This document shows, piece by piece, positions 17,563-25,488 of a stretch of DNA of 32,927 nucleotides (position 1 is the stretch's first letter; every line of letters starts with the position of its first letter). Source of the DNA: Bacteroides caecigallinarum (GTDB lineage: Bacteria; Bacteroidota; Bacteroidia; Bacteroidales; Bacteroidaceae); assembly GCF_016901995.1 (NCBI RefSeq), contig NZ_JACJLE010000048.1, positions 1 through 32,927 on the forward strand, given 5' to 3'. The position numbers and the translations under genes are program-made. The notes under the pieces were generated by a model, which saw only the letters and a list, made by a program, of their open reading frames with translations, was not told the DNA's origin and ran no database searches.

Positions 17563-19404
17563 TTAACGTTTAATACTGTTTTCCATTTTGCTTATCACTT
17601 CGACAGATGCCGAATAAACTTTATCCATTGTCTCGTTCTGATTTCCCGGAGCATATCTAGCAAACTCGCATTCCGATAAGACATCGATAAATTCCTTAAT
17701 AAGATCTTCGGATACACCTTGTCTGGAAAGCTCAGCCTCTATGTTGTCTCTGGAAAGCTTGGAAACAGGAATATTCAACTTATCGCTGATATAACCCCAC
17801 AGAGCCTTCAATACCTCATCATAGAATTCGTTGACCTTGCTTTCTGCCAAAAGCTTACCGGCAAGCTTCATACGTTTTGTAGCAACCTTGTTAGCCTTTT
17901 TTGTCTTAACCTTTGCAACATTTGCATTCTCGACAGCCTGTTTCCTATATATCACAACGAATACCACAAACAGCACGAAAGGTATGATATACCACAAATA
18001 ATATGATGTAGTTCCGAATAAATATTTTCCTTTTTCTCTCAAGGCAGAATCGCCTGTCTTGATAAACAATATGTCAGTGCCCAATACCTTGACATTTTCC
18101 TTGTTAGTAAAGTCAGCTATCACCTGCTGGTTGGCTGCATTACCTTCACCCTTGGCTACCTTCAGATTATATGCCTCAGTTTTCAAGGTCTTATAAGTTC
18201 CCGACTTTACATCAAAATATTTGAATTCTACAGGTGGAATTGTAAACTCTCCGGCATGACGTGGGATTGCCAGATATTCAATTTTCTTTGTTCCGCTCAG
18301 TCCGTCTGCAGTCAGTTGGAAATTATCATCAATCTTCGGATCATATATTTCAAAATCATGCGGGAATTTAACTTCCGGAGCGCTGACCAGTTTCATATTA
18401 CCTGTACCTTCTATTGTCAGTTTTACAGTAACAGCTTCGTTTGCTTTAAGCTCTGTAGCACTGATTTCCGATTTCATAGTGAAAGTACCCACACCTCCCG
18501 AATAGCCTTCAGGTTTGGCAGGAAGCGGATCTACATTAATAACCACCTTCGGTGCAACAATCTTCTTGTTAACCTCCACATAACCGCCTCCGTTGAAGAA
18601 TGCCTCAAAAGGATCGTCGGATACAGCCACTCTCTGAGCAACGACTGCGTCAAACGTTACAGCAGGTATTTCAAGACGTCCTGACTTTTGCGGGAAAATC
18701 ACATACTGTCTGTAAACCACAGTATTATAGTTTCTGCCTTTGTAATGTTCCAGCTTGAATGTCTTCTGGGCAGGAAGTTCAACTTCCTGTACGTAAAATC
18801 CCTGCTGGTCCGGCATCTTTCCAAGCAACTGGCGAAGATCGACCGTAGTATAAGCCTTGTATGTCACCAATATGGCTTCCTGCTCGTGAACTTTAGTCTT
18901 GCTTGCTGTTGCCAGAACAAACAGATCCTTATCGGAAATCTTTCCGTTCGACTTCTGGTTTCTTGATGAAATTCCACTGTTGCCCTGGTTCTGGTTAGAG
19001 TTGGCATCTTCCTTATCCTTAGGAAGAACCTTTATTGTAAGTGGATTAGAGAAAATCTTCTCACCATCAACTTCAATGCTTGCAGACGGAATATTAAATG
19101 TACCTTCCGACACCGCCATCAGAATAAATGTATATGTGATGGAACGACTGGAAGACACCTTGCCGTTAATTATCTGTGTACTACTCTGCTGCGAACGGCT
19201 AGGTCCCATAAGGACATCAAAACCTTTAGCCTGCGGAGCAAGGAAATCCTTTACATCCTGCGAATTCACAGTGTATGTAAGTCTGAACTGATCACCGTTT
19301 ACCACTACTTCAGGAGCAGAAGCTTTTAATGTCACTTCTTCCTTGGCAAACACGTGGAGTGACGCAGTAATCATCAATATCAAGAAAATATATTTTCTCA
19401 TCAT
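17563..19404 (-). CDS. batD: BatD: oxygen-tolerance membrane protein
   Basis: A 613-residue protein. A signal peptide (residues 1-20, LILMITASLHVFA) is followed by a long periplasmic region of Ig-like beta domains to about residue 470 (for example VTLKASAPEVVVNGDQF). A membrane helix lies at about 477-497 (YYLWYIIPFVLFVVFVVIY). After a Lys-rich stretch comes a cytosolic helical domain of about 80 residues (about 527-610) that ends FARYAPGNQNETMDKVY. That domain resembles the C-terminal cytosolic part of the unnamed protein four genes upstream. BatD is a core member of the bat operon, inferred to act in envelope stability and oxidative stress. The precise biochemical role is not established. 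Two ATGs open the frame. Confidence 0.92.
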   Translation of the reverse strand: MMRKYIFLILMITASLHVFAKEEVTLKASAPEVVVNGDQFRLTYTVNSQDVKDFLAPQAKGFDVLMGPSRSQQSSTQIINGKVSSSRSITYTFILMAVSEGTFNIPSASIEVDGEKIFSNPLTIKVLPKDKEDANSNQNQGNSGISSRNQKSNGKISDKDLFVLATASKTKVHEQEAILVTYKAYTTVDLRQLLGKMPDQQGFYVQEVELPAQKTFKLEHYKGRNYNTVVYRQYVIFPQKSGRLEIPAVTFDAVVAQRVAVSDDPFEAFFNGGGYVEVNKKIVAPKVVINVDPLPAKPEGYSGGVGTFTMKSEISATELKANEAVTVKLTIEGTGNMKLVSAPEVKFPHDFEIYDPKIDDNFQLTADGLSGTKKIEYLAIPRHAGEFTIPPVEFKYFDVKSGTYKTLKTEAYNLKVAKGEGNAANQQVIADFTNKENVKVLGTDILFIKTGDSALREKGKYLFGTTSYYLWYIIPFVLFVVFVVIYRKQAVENANVAKVKTKKANKVATKRMKLAGKLLAESKVNEFYDEVLKALWGYISDKLNIPVSKLSRDNIEAELSRQGVSEDLIKEFIDVLSECEFARYAPGNQNETMDKVYSASVEVISKMENSIKR

Positions 19405-19460
19405 TATATAAATTATTGTTTTTCCACTTATTAAAATATCAATAGAAATTCGTTACAGGA

Positions 19461-20162
19461 TTACCAGTCTTTCTCAAGTTTCTTTCCGCTCACCTGCATC
19501 TGTTTCTTCACTTTATCCTGTACGTCTTTCTCGTCTTGCATAGCAGCTCTCAGCAATTGTTCGGCATTTTCTTTCGACATTTCATCCTTGTTCTGTTGCT
19601 GCTGTTGCTGATTTTGATTTTGCTGCTGTTGCTGTTGATCCTGCTGATCCTTGTTCTGTTCTTTCTCGTCCTGTTTCTGATCCTGCTTCTGTTCTTTCTG
19701 CTGATCCTGATTTTGCTGTTGCTGCTGGTCTTTCAGCTGTTTCTGTGCAAGTACCAGATTGTAACGAGTTTCATCATCCTTAGGATTATTGCGCAATGAC
19801 TCTTTATAAGCTTCTATACACTGCGGCAGTTGCTTTGACGATTGAAGTATAACCCCCATATTATGATATATATGAGCCAACTTTTCCTTATCTTTCTCCA
19901 GACGTGCCGCAGCCTCAAACTGTTCCATAGCTTCCTTGCCTTTTTGCTGCATTAGTAGCGAGTTTCCCAGATTGAACATTGCATCTGCAGATTTAGGATT
20001 AATCTCAAGTGCCTTTCTGTAATCTACTTCAGCCTTTACAAACAGACTGTCATTATATAACTTGTTTCCGCTACGAAGATAATCCCTGTCAGTCTTCTGT
20101 GCATATGAAGCAGAAACTCCCAGAAGCATTATCCCTATCAAATATACTTTACTACACCACAT
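19461..20162 (-). CDS. batC: BatC: TPR protein with glutamine-rich tail
   Basis: A 233-residue exported protein. A signal peptide at residues 1-21 (ending VSASYAQ) is followed by three or four TPR units at about 27-140 (AMFNLGNSLLMQQKGKEAMEQF). A strongly glutamine-rich stretch follows: 28 of residues 146-190 are Gln, mixed with Asp, Lys, Glu and Asn. A conserved-looking C-terminal segment (LLRAAMQDEKDVQDKVKKQM) ends KKLEKDW. It probably mediates protein-protein contacts among the VWA-domain Bat proteins. It starts 3 bases after the batB stop. The signal peptide seems sound despite a Cys at residue 3; no lipobox. Confidence 0.9.
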   Translation of the reverse strand: MWCSKVYLIGIMLLGVSASYAQKTDRDYLRSGNKLYNDSLFVKAEVDYRKALEINPKSADAMFNLGNSLLMQQKGKEAMEQFEAAARLEKDKEKLAHIYHNMGVILQSSKQLPQCIEAYKESLRNNPKDDETRYNLVLAQKQLKDQQQQQNQDQQKEQKQDQKQDEKEQNKDQQDQQQQQQNQNQQQQQQNKDEMSKENAEQLLRAAMQDEKDVQDKVKKQMQVSGKKLEKDW

Positions 20163-20165
20163 AAA

Positions 20166-21191
20166 TCAATCCTGTTTAAAAAGTTTTACATTCTTAAATA
20201 GAGGATTTTTCCTATTGAGCAACATAACGTCTGCGGCAAGCAGAATCAATGCCAGCCATGCCAGTACGTCAAACTGCTCGTCGAATTCTGTATATACCTG
20301 AGTCTCAACATCAGCCTTTGCCAGCTTATTTATTTCAGCGTTAAGAGCCCTCTCTGCATTGTTTGTATTATCAACACGAACATACATACCATTACCTGCT
20401 TTTGCAATCTCCTGACACATTTGTTCGTTCAGCTTTGTCACTACCACATTGCCATCCTTGTCACGACGGAAATCATTCGTTCCTTCTACTGGAATAGGTG
20501 AACCGTCAGGCGAACCAACTCCAAGTACAAAAACTCTTACGCCATTCTCCGCAGCCTGCTGAGCAGCTTCCACTGCTCCTCCTTCGTGGTTTTCACCATC
20601 TGTAATAAGAACTATTGCACGTCCTACACCTTCATTCGGAGTAAAACTCTTCATAGCCAAGTCGATAGCACCACGAATATCAGTTCCCTGAGTTGTAATA
20701 AGAGAAGGAGATATTGTTTCCAGAAACATTTTTGCAGATATATAATCGCTTGTTATAGGAAGCTGGGTAAATGCCTCTCCAGCAAAAACTATCATAGCTA
20801 CCTTATCATTATTGAATGTCTCTACAAGTCTGGACACTAATTTCTTTGACTTTTCCAGTCGGCTTGGTGTAACATCCTGAGCCAGCATTGAGTTGGAAAT
20901 ATCCAACGCAACCACAGTTTCAACACCCTGACGTTTCACCGTCTCCATTTTGGAACCAAACTGAGGACGTGCCAGCATGAATATAACCATGACCAGCGCA
21001 GCTGTCACCAGCCAGAACTTTACGTCAGGTCTGTATTTCGAAACATTCGGCATCAGATGTGCCATCAGTTCCGGGTCTCCGTACTGACGTAACTTTTTCC
21101 TTCTCCTATAATTGGTATATATATAGAATACTACCAAAAAAGGAATTATCAATAAAAAATACAAATATATCGGTTCTCCAAATCTAAACAT
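20166..21191 (-). CDS. batB: BatB: membrane-anchored VWA-domain protein
   Basis: A 341-residue inner-membrane protein. Two N-terminal membrane helices (about 9-27 and 57-74) and one C-terminal helix (about 310-328) flank a von Willebrand factor A domain (about 90-290). The MIDAS metal site is intact: Asp97-x-Ser99-x-Ser101 in DISNSMLAQD, Thr in TQGTDIRGA, and Asp in ITDGENHEGG. Such domains bind partners through a divalent metal and work with MoxR ATPases. It sits between batA and batC in the operon. It is a paralogue of BatA; the two share the LARPQ segment and the DIS-x-SMLA-x-D MIDAS. Confidence 0.94.
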   Translation of the reverse strand: MFRFGEPIYLYFLLIIPFLVVFYIYTNYRRRKKLRQYGDPELMAHLMPNVSKYRPDVKFWLVTAALVMVIFMLARPQFGSKMETVKRQGVETVVALDISNSMLAQDVTPSRLEKSKKLVSRLVETFNNDKVAMIVFAGEAFTQLPITSDYISAKMFLETISPSLITTQGTDIRGAIDLAMKSFTPNEGVGRAIVLITDGENHEGGAVEAAQQAAENGVRVFVLGVGSPDGSPIPVEGTNDFRRDKDGNVVVTKLNEQMCQEIAKAGNGMYVRVDNTNNAERALNAEINKLAKADVETQVYTEFDEQFDVLAWLALILLAADVMLLNRKNPLFKNVKLFKQD

Positions 21192-21203
21192 GGCAAAACA
21201 TTT

Positions 21204-22214
21204 TTAAGGTATTTTCTTCAAAACCGTATTACGTAAAATCAGCTCGAGCAGGATACACAAGAATGCCACGAGAGCAAAAATCTCGTATTCCTCTTCCCTT
21301 TTGCTGAATTCCTTCACATTAAGTTTTGTTTTTTCCAACTTATCTATCTCCTGATAAACTTCCTTCAGTTTGGAATTGCTAGTAGCCCTGAAATAATTAC
21401 CGTTAGTTTCGGCAGCAATCTGCGTCAAGGTCTGTTCATCTATTTCTACAGGTGTCTGAATATATTGCACACCGGCATATGTCTGCATAGGATAAGGAGC
21501 TGTACCGTTGGTTCCTACACCTATCGTATATACTCTCACTCCAAACTGTTTGGCTATCTCGGCAGCAGTAAGAGGAGAAAGTTCACCGCGGTTATTCACA
21601 CCGTCCGTCAGCAATATAACGACTTTAGATTTTGCCTTGCTGTCTTTCAATCTTGTAACAGCATTCGCCAGTCCCATACCGATAGCAGTACCGTCTTCTA
21701 TCATTCCGCGATAAATCATTTCGCAACTTACGCTCTGAAACAAATTAAGCAGAACTCCATGGTCAACAGTAAGAGGACACTGCGTAAAAGCCTCACCTGC
21801 AAATATCGTAAGACCGATATTGTCATTAGGTCTTCCGTTGATAAATTCGGCAGCCACCTGTTTAGCAGCCTCCAGTCTGTTAGGTTTCAAATCCTCAGCC
21901 AGCATACTTGTAGAAATATCCACAGCCAGCATGATGTCAATACCTTCAATTTCAGTGTTCTGCCAATTATCGGTAGTTTGCGGTCTTGCAAGCACCAGCA
22001 CTATCATGACGAACGTACACAGTCTGAGCAGAAAAGGAGCATGGATCAAATAGACCTTCCAGCTTTTCGGCGCATTCTGATACATTCGTGTGGTAGATAC
22101 CTGAAGAGTAGCCTCTGTCCGTTTCCTGCGCATCACATACCATACTATGTACGGTATAAGCAAAATCAGTAAAAACAGATATTCAATATTAGCAAAAATC
22201 ATATCTTCATTCAT
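21204..22214 (-). CDS. batA: BatA: membrane-anchored VWA-domain protein
   Basis: A 336-residue inner-membrane protein with the same plan as BatB. N-terminal helices lie at about 8-27 and 58-76. The VWA domain (about 92-285) has MIDAS Asp99, Ser101 and Ser103 in DISTSMLAED, Thr in EDGTAIGMGL and Asp in LTDGVNNRGEL. A C-terminal helix lies at about 308-328. It is likely to form a heteromeric complex with BatB and to be remodelled by the MoxR ATPase; that is inferred from the family. It follows the unnamed membrane protein gene by 7 bases and precedes batB by 12. Confidence 0.94.
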   Translation of the reverse strand: MNEDMIFANIEYLFLLILLIPYIVWYVMRRKRTEATLQVSTTRMYQNAPKSWKVYLIHAPFLLRLCTFVMIVLVLARPQTTDNWQNTEIEGIDIMLAVDISTSMLAEDLKPNRLEAAKQVAAEFINGRPNDNIGLTIFAGEAFTQCPLTVDHGVLLNLFQSVSCEMIYRGMIEDGTAIGMGLANAVTRLKDSKAKSKVVILLTDGVNNRGELSPLTAAEIAKQFGVRVYTIGVGTNGTAPYPMQTYAGVQYIQTPVEIDEQTLTQIAAETNGNYFRATSNSKLKEVYQEIDKLEKTKLNVKEFSKREEEYEIFALVAFLCILLELILRNTVLKKIP

Positions 22215-22221
22215 TTATACG

Positions 22222-23325
22222 TTAAAAGAAGAGATCTATAATGCATTTCACACCTACATACAAAGCAACTACCGCAATAACACCAGTCAGTCCTATGCTG
22301 CACATCAATGCTATGCGACCTTGTTTTGAACGTTTCTCTTCCACTTTTATTTCCGTAGGCTCTTTTTTCGCATTAGGATCTTCCTCCAGCTTGGTTTCAT
22401 TGATAAAATCCACTGCATTTACCAGGTTCATATCATTCTCGTTCATCATCGGTGCATGTTTGGCAAACTTCACCAAGTCAGCAGTTTCGAAAAGATATTT
22501 CAAGTCTTTGAGCGATTCCTTATCCCTTACCTGCAACAGATTTTCAATTATTTCGGACGATGTCATCTCCATTGCATTAAAGCCAAAACGTTCCATTATG
22601 TAAGTACGTATCACGTCAGTAAGCTCTGTGTAATACTGTTTAGGATCCTCCCTTTGCACATTCTTGTTAGCCTTGATTTCCTCGATATGCTTCATGGCTT
22701 CCTGATGAGGAGGCAATTTCGGTTCAATCTTTATAATCTTTATTATAGGTTTGTTGTCTCTATATCTTATAATAAAGAATACACATGCCGAGCCGAACAG
22801 CAACATCAGGATAAAGGCATATACCATTGTATCTATATCCTCCCATTGGATAGGAACTTCCACAACAGTTTTCGGTCCGAAGAACTGATCAGGATGCAAA
22901 GTATCCACCGGTATGGAATAGACTTTGAGAGCTAAAGATTCAGAACGATATTTTTCATCGTCAACCATAACCTCCAATGGAGGAAGATAATACAAAGCCG
23001 AGTCAAAGGAAGTAATTGTATATTCCTGAGTGATAACCCACCTTTTGTCGTCATTCAACTTCTGTGTGTCAGGCTTGGCTATGTCAAGTACTTCCACTCC
23101 CCTCACCAACGTATCTTTTATCACAGGCAGGCGTAATTTTTTATCAGCATCCATACTTACTTCCAGATGCACCTTAGTCTGTTCGCCCACCAGCAGCTGC
23201 AATGAATCAATGCTGGCCCTTACAGTAACCTGTTGTGCGCTTGCCTGCGAACCGAACAAGGCAAAAGCGGCAAAACACAATGAGCCGAGCATCATTTTTC
23301 CATAATTAAACAATATCTTCTTCAT
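22222..23325 (-). CDS. Bat-operon membrane protein with BatD-like cytosolic domain
   Basis: A 367-residue protein, commonly left unnamed in bat operons. A signal peptide at residues 1-30 (FGSQASA cleavage region) is followed by a periplasmic beta-rich domain at about 31-165. A membrane helix lies at about 168-187. A cytosolic helical domain at about 229-310 runs from YYTELTDVIRTYI to FAKHAPMMNENDMNLV. An acidic/lysine linker and a second membrane helix (about 339-365) end the protein. The cytosolic domain looks homologous to the C-terminus of BatD and to DUF4381-type proteins. The open frame begins eight codons earlier (23349), overlapping the DUF58 gene. The ATG at 23325 puts the signal peptide at the true N-terminus and leaves a 7-base gap after the DUF58 stop. 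Confidence 0.82.
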   Translation of the reverse strand: MKKILFNYGKMMLGSLCFAAFALFGSQASAQQVTVRASIDSLQLLVGEQTKVHLEVSMDADKKLRLPVIKDTLVRGVEVLDIAKPDTQKLNDDKRWVITQEYTITSFDSALYYLPPLEVMVDDEKYRSESLALKVYSIPVDTLHPDQFFGPKTVVEVPIQWEDIDTMVYAFILMLLFGSACVFFIIRYRDNKPIIKIIKIEPKLPPHQEAMKHIEEIKANKNVQREDPKQYYTELTDVIRTYIMERFGFNAMEMTSSEIIENLLQVRDKESLKDLKYLFETADLVKFAKHAPMMNENDMNLVNAVDFINETKLEEDPNAKKEPTEIKVEEKRSKQGRIALMCSIGLTGVIAVVALYVGVKCIIDLFF

Positions 23326-23332
23326 CTGATTA

Positions 23333-24202
23333 TCAGTTTCTTTTAGCAAACAAATTCAGCAATGCCCTGACATAATCCTGGTCTGTACGTACAGATACAG
23401 AATCCACATTACACAGATTAAACGTATCGTTAAGTTTCTTCTGACGTTCCACCCACCAGTCATGATGAGTCTTTCTCAACGACTTAGACGAAGTGTCAAT
23501 CCATTCCTCATGTCCCGTTTCGGCATCACGCACAAGCATCAGACCTACGTCAGGCAGTTCCTCCATACGTTTGTCATACACTTGCACAGCCACCACGTCA
23601 TGCTTTCTGTTTGCCACGGTCAATGCATTCTTGAAATCATTGTCATCAATAAAATCGCTCAACATGAACGCCGTACAACGCTTTTTCAATACATTCGTAA
23701 GATATTCAATTGCGCATTGCAGATTTGTGCGCGAACTTTCCGGCTTAAAGTCCAGCAGCTCGCGTATGATATACAGAATATGTTTACGTCCTTTTTTAGG
23801 CGGTATAAACTTTTCTATTCTGTCAGAAAAGAATATAACACCGATCTTATCGTTATTCTGGATAGCGGAGAAAGCTATTGTAGCAGCAATCTCCGTCACC
23901 ATATCCTTTTTCATCTGCTTCGACGTACCGAAATCAAGACTGTTCGATACATCCACAAGCAGCATCACTGTCAGTTCGCGTTCCTCTTCGAATACCTTTA
24001 CGAATGGCTTGTCAAAGCGTGCTGTTACATTCCAGTCGATGTCACGCACATCATCGCCATACTGATACTCTCTCACTTCGGAGAAAGCCATACCCCTACC
24101 CTTGAAGGCAGAATGATACTGTCCGGCAAATATATTGCTTGACAGTCCTCGGGTCTTAATTTCTATCTGGCGTACACGCTTTAATAATTCAGTAGTTTCC
24201 AT
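23333..24202 (-). CDS. DUF58 (VWA-like) protein of the bat operon
   Basis: A 289-residue cytosolic protein. The DUF58 core GRGMAFSEVREYQYGDD, followed by DIDWNVTARF, is at about residues 35-64. A VWA-like fold follows with a MIDAS-type Asp84-x-Ser86-x-Ser88 in VDVSNSLDFG. DUF58 proteins are encoded beside MoxR ATPases almost everywhere, and the two are thought to act together as chaperone and adaptor in assembling metal-dependent or envelope complexes. No membrane segment is seen. It starts 24 bases after the moxR stop, in the same operon. Confidence 0.93.
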   Translation of the reverse strand: METTELLKRVRQIEIKTRGLSSNIFAGQYHSAFKGRGMAFSEVREYQYGDDVRDIDWNVTARFDKPFVKVFEEERELTVMLLVDVSNSLDFGTSKQMKKDMVTEIAATIAFSAIQNNDKIGVIFFSDRIEKFIPPKKGRKHILYIIRELLDFKPESSRTNLQCAIEYLTNVLKKRCTAFMLSDFIDDNDFKNALTVANRKHDVVAVQVYDKRMEELPDVGLMLVRDAETGHEEWIDTSSKSLRKTHHDWWVERQKKLNDTFNLCNVDSVSVRTDQDYVRALLNLFAKRN

Positions 24203-24226
24203 TCTTCAAAAAAGGTTTCTTTCTAA

Positions 24227-25222
24227 TTAAGGCACTTCAACCTTATTAAGTATCTTGCTTACTATTTCGTCCGAAGTAACGTTTGTAGCTTCAGCCTCGT
24301 ATGTCAGACCGATACGGTGACGCAATACATCGTGAGCCACTGCACGAACATCTTCAGGAATAACATAACCTCTACGCTTGATAAACGCATAGCTGCGTGC
24401 AGCAAGAGCCAGGTTGATGGAAGCACGAGGAGATCCTCCGAAACCGATAAGGCTCTTGAGTTCCTTCAAATCATATTTTTCAGGATAACGGGTTGCAAAA
24501 ACGATATCGGCAATATACTGTTCAATCTTTTCATCCAGATAAACCTGTCTTACGACTTTGCGGGCTTCCATTATATCCTCAGCTTTAAGAAGAGGCTTGA
24601 TTTCCACTTTCTCGCCCGAGATATTCTGACGGATAATCTTCTTTTCCTCTTCAAGTTTAGGATAATCTATGATAACCTTCAGCATAAAACGGTCCACCTG
24701 TGCTTCAGGCAACGGATAAGTACCTTCCTGCTCGATTGGGTTCTGAGTAGCCATAACCAGAAAAGGTTCCGGCAAGCGGAATGTTTCTTTACTCAATGTC
24801 ACCTGACGTTCCTGCATAGCTTCGAGCAAAGCACTCTGTACTTTTGCAGGAGCACGGTTAATTTCATCGGCCAATACGAAGTTGGCAAAGATAGGTCCCT
24901 TTTTAGCGATGAACTGTTCGTCCTTCTGACTATAAATCATTGTACCGATAACGTCGGCAGGCAACAAGTCAGGAGTAAACTGGATACGACTGTATTTAGA
25001 ATCAATAAGCGATGCCATAGTCTTGATAGCCAATGTCTTTGCCAAACCGGGCACACCTTCCAACAATATATGTCCGTCAGCCAACAATCCTATCAGCAAT
25101 GATTCAACCAAATGTTTTTGTCCCACGATAACCTGATCCATACCTGTCATCAGGTTTGTCACGAACGCACTCTGGCGTTCAATCAATTCGTTCAATGCAC
25201 GAATATCAATAGCTTCAGCCAT
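24227..25222 (-). CDS. MoxR-family AAA+ ATPase
   Basis: A 331-residue cytosolic ATPase. Walker A GVPGLAKT is at residues 56-63. Walker B VLADEINRAP has Asp119/Glu120. Sensor 1 is in ATQNPIEQEGTYPLPEAQVDRF, and the sensor 2/lid region lies at about 250-310 (GGSPRASINLALAARS). MoxR proteins act as chaperone-like remodelers of VWA-domain partners, here presumably BatA, BatB and the DUF58 protein. It is the first gene of the nine-gene run. The promoter is predicted at 25299-25330, giving a leader of about 70 bases. The start codon lacks a Shine-Dalgarno sequence, as is usual for the phylum. Confidence 0.95.
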   Translation of the reverse strand: MAEAIDIRALNELIERQSAFVTNLMTGMDQVIVGQKHLVESLLIGLLADGHILLEGVPGLAKTLAIKTMASLIDSKYSRIQFTPDLLPADVIGTMIYSQKDEQFIAKKGPIFANFVLADEINRAPAKVQSALLEAMQERQVTLSKETFRLPEPFLVMATQNPIEQEGTYPLPEAQVDRFMLKVIIDYPKLEEEKKIIRQNISGEKVEIKPLLKAEDIMEARKVVRQVYLDEKIEQYIADIVFATRYPEKYDLKELKSLIGFGGSPRASINLALAARSYAFIKRRGYVIPEDVRAVAHDVLRHRIGLTYEAEATNVTSDEIVSKILNKVEVP

Positions 25223-25298
25223 AATTTCTTGTTTATTTTATTAATTTCATTCTCTATATTTTACACACCAAACAAGGTCAATCCCTTTTTAGTGCACC

Positions 25299-25330
25299 CA
25301 AAATTACGTTTTTAAGTTAACAGCCACAAC
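25299..25330 (-). promoter_or_regulatory. Predicted promoter of the moxR-bat operon
   Basis: On the minus strand GTTG (25327-25330) is followed after 20 bases by TAATTTTG (25299-25306). This agrees with the Bacteroidota TTG/TTTG-N19to21-TAnnTTTG pattern. Transcription would start near 25292. The only other promoter-like match in this intergenic stretch is weaker. Confidence 0.55.
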
Positions 25331-25410
25331 TAATATTTATTAAAAAATCATACAGATGTATCTATTTAAGTCTTTTTTATCTTATTCTGCCGAATTTAAA
25401 ATCAAATCGT

Positions 25411-25465
25411 AAATATAAAACAAAAGAACAGCATCATGATGGATACTTTCCAACTGATACTGTTC
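25411..25465 (-). terminator. Terminator of the ftsY-rimO-HU unit
   Basis: GAACAG-C-ATCA (25426-25436) pairs with TGAT-A-CTGTTC (25455-25465) with a single mismatch. The minus-strand continuation is T-rich (TTTTGTTTTATATTT). It lies 24 bases after the HU-LysM gene and separates it from the bat operon. Confidence 0.7.
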
Positions 25466-25488
25466 CTCTCAATTGTTATATTCTCTGA

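Noticed and set aside
19536..19799. Leucine/isoleucine-rich 87-codon open frame on the plus strand
   Set aside because: It is the antisense reading of the CAG/CAA-rich glutamine tract of batC; the apparent hydrophobic protein is a composition artefact.
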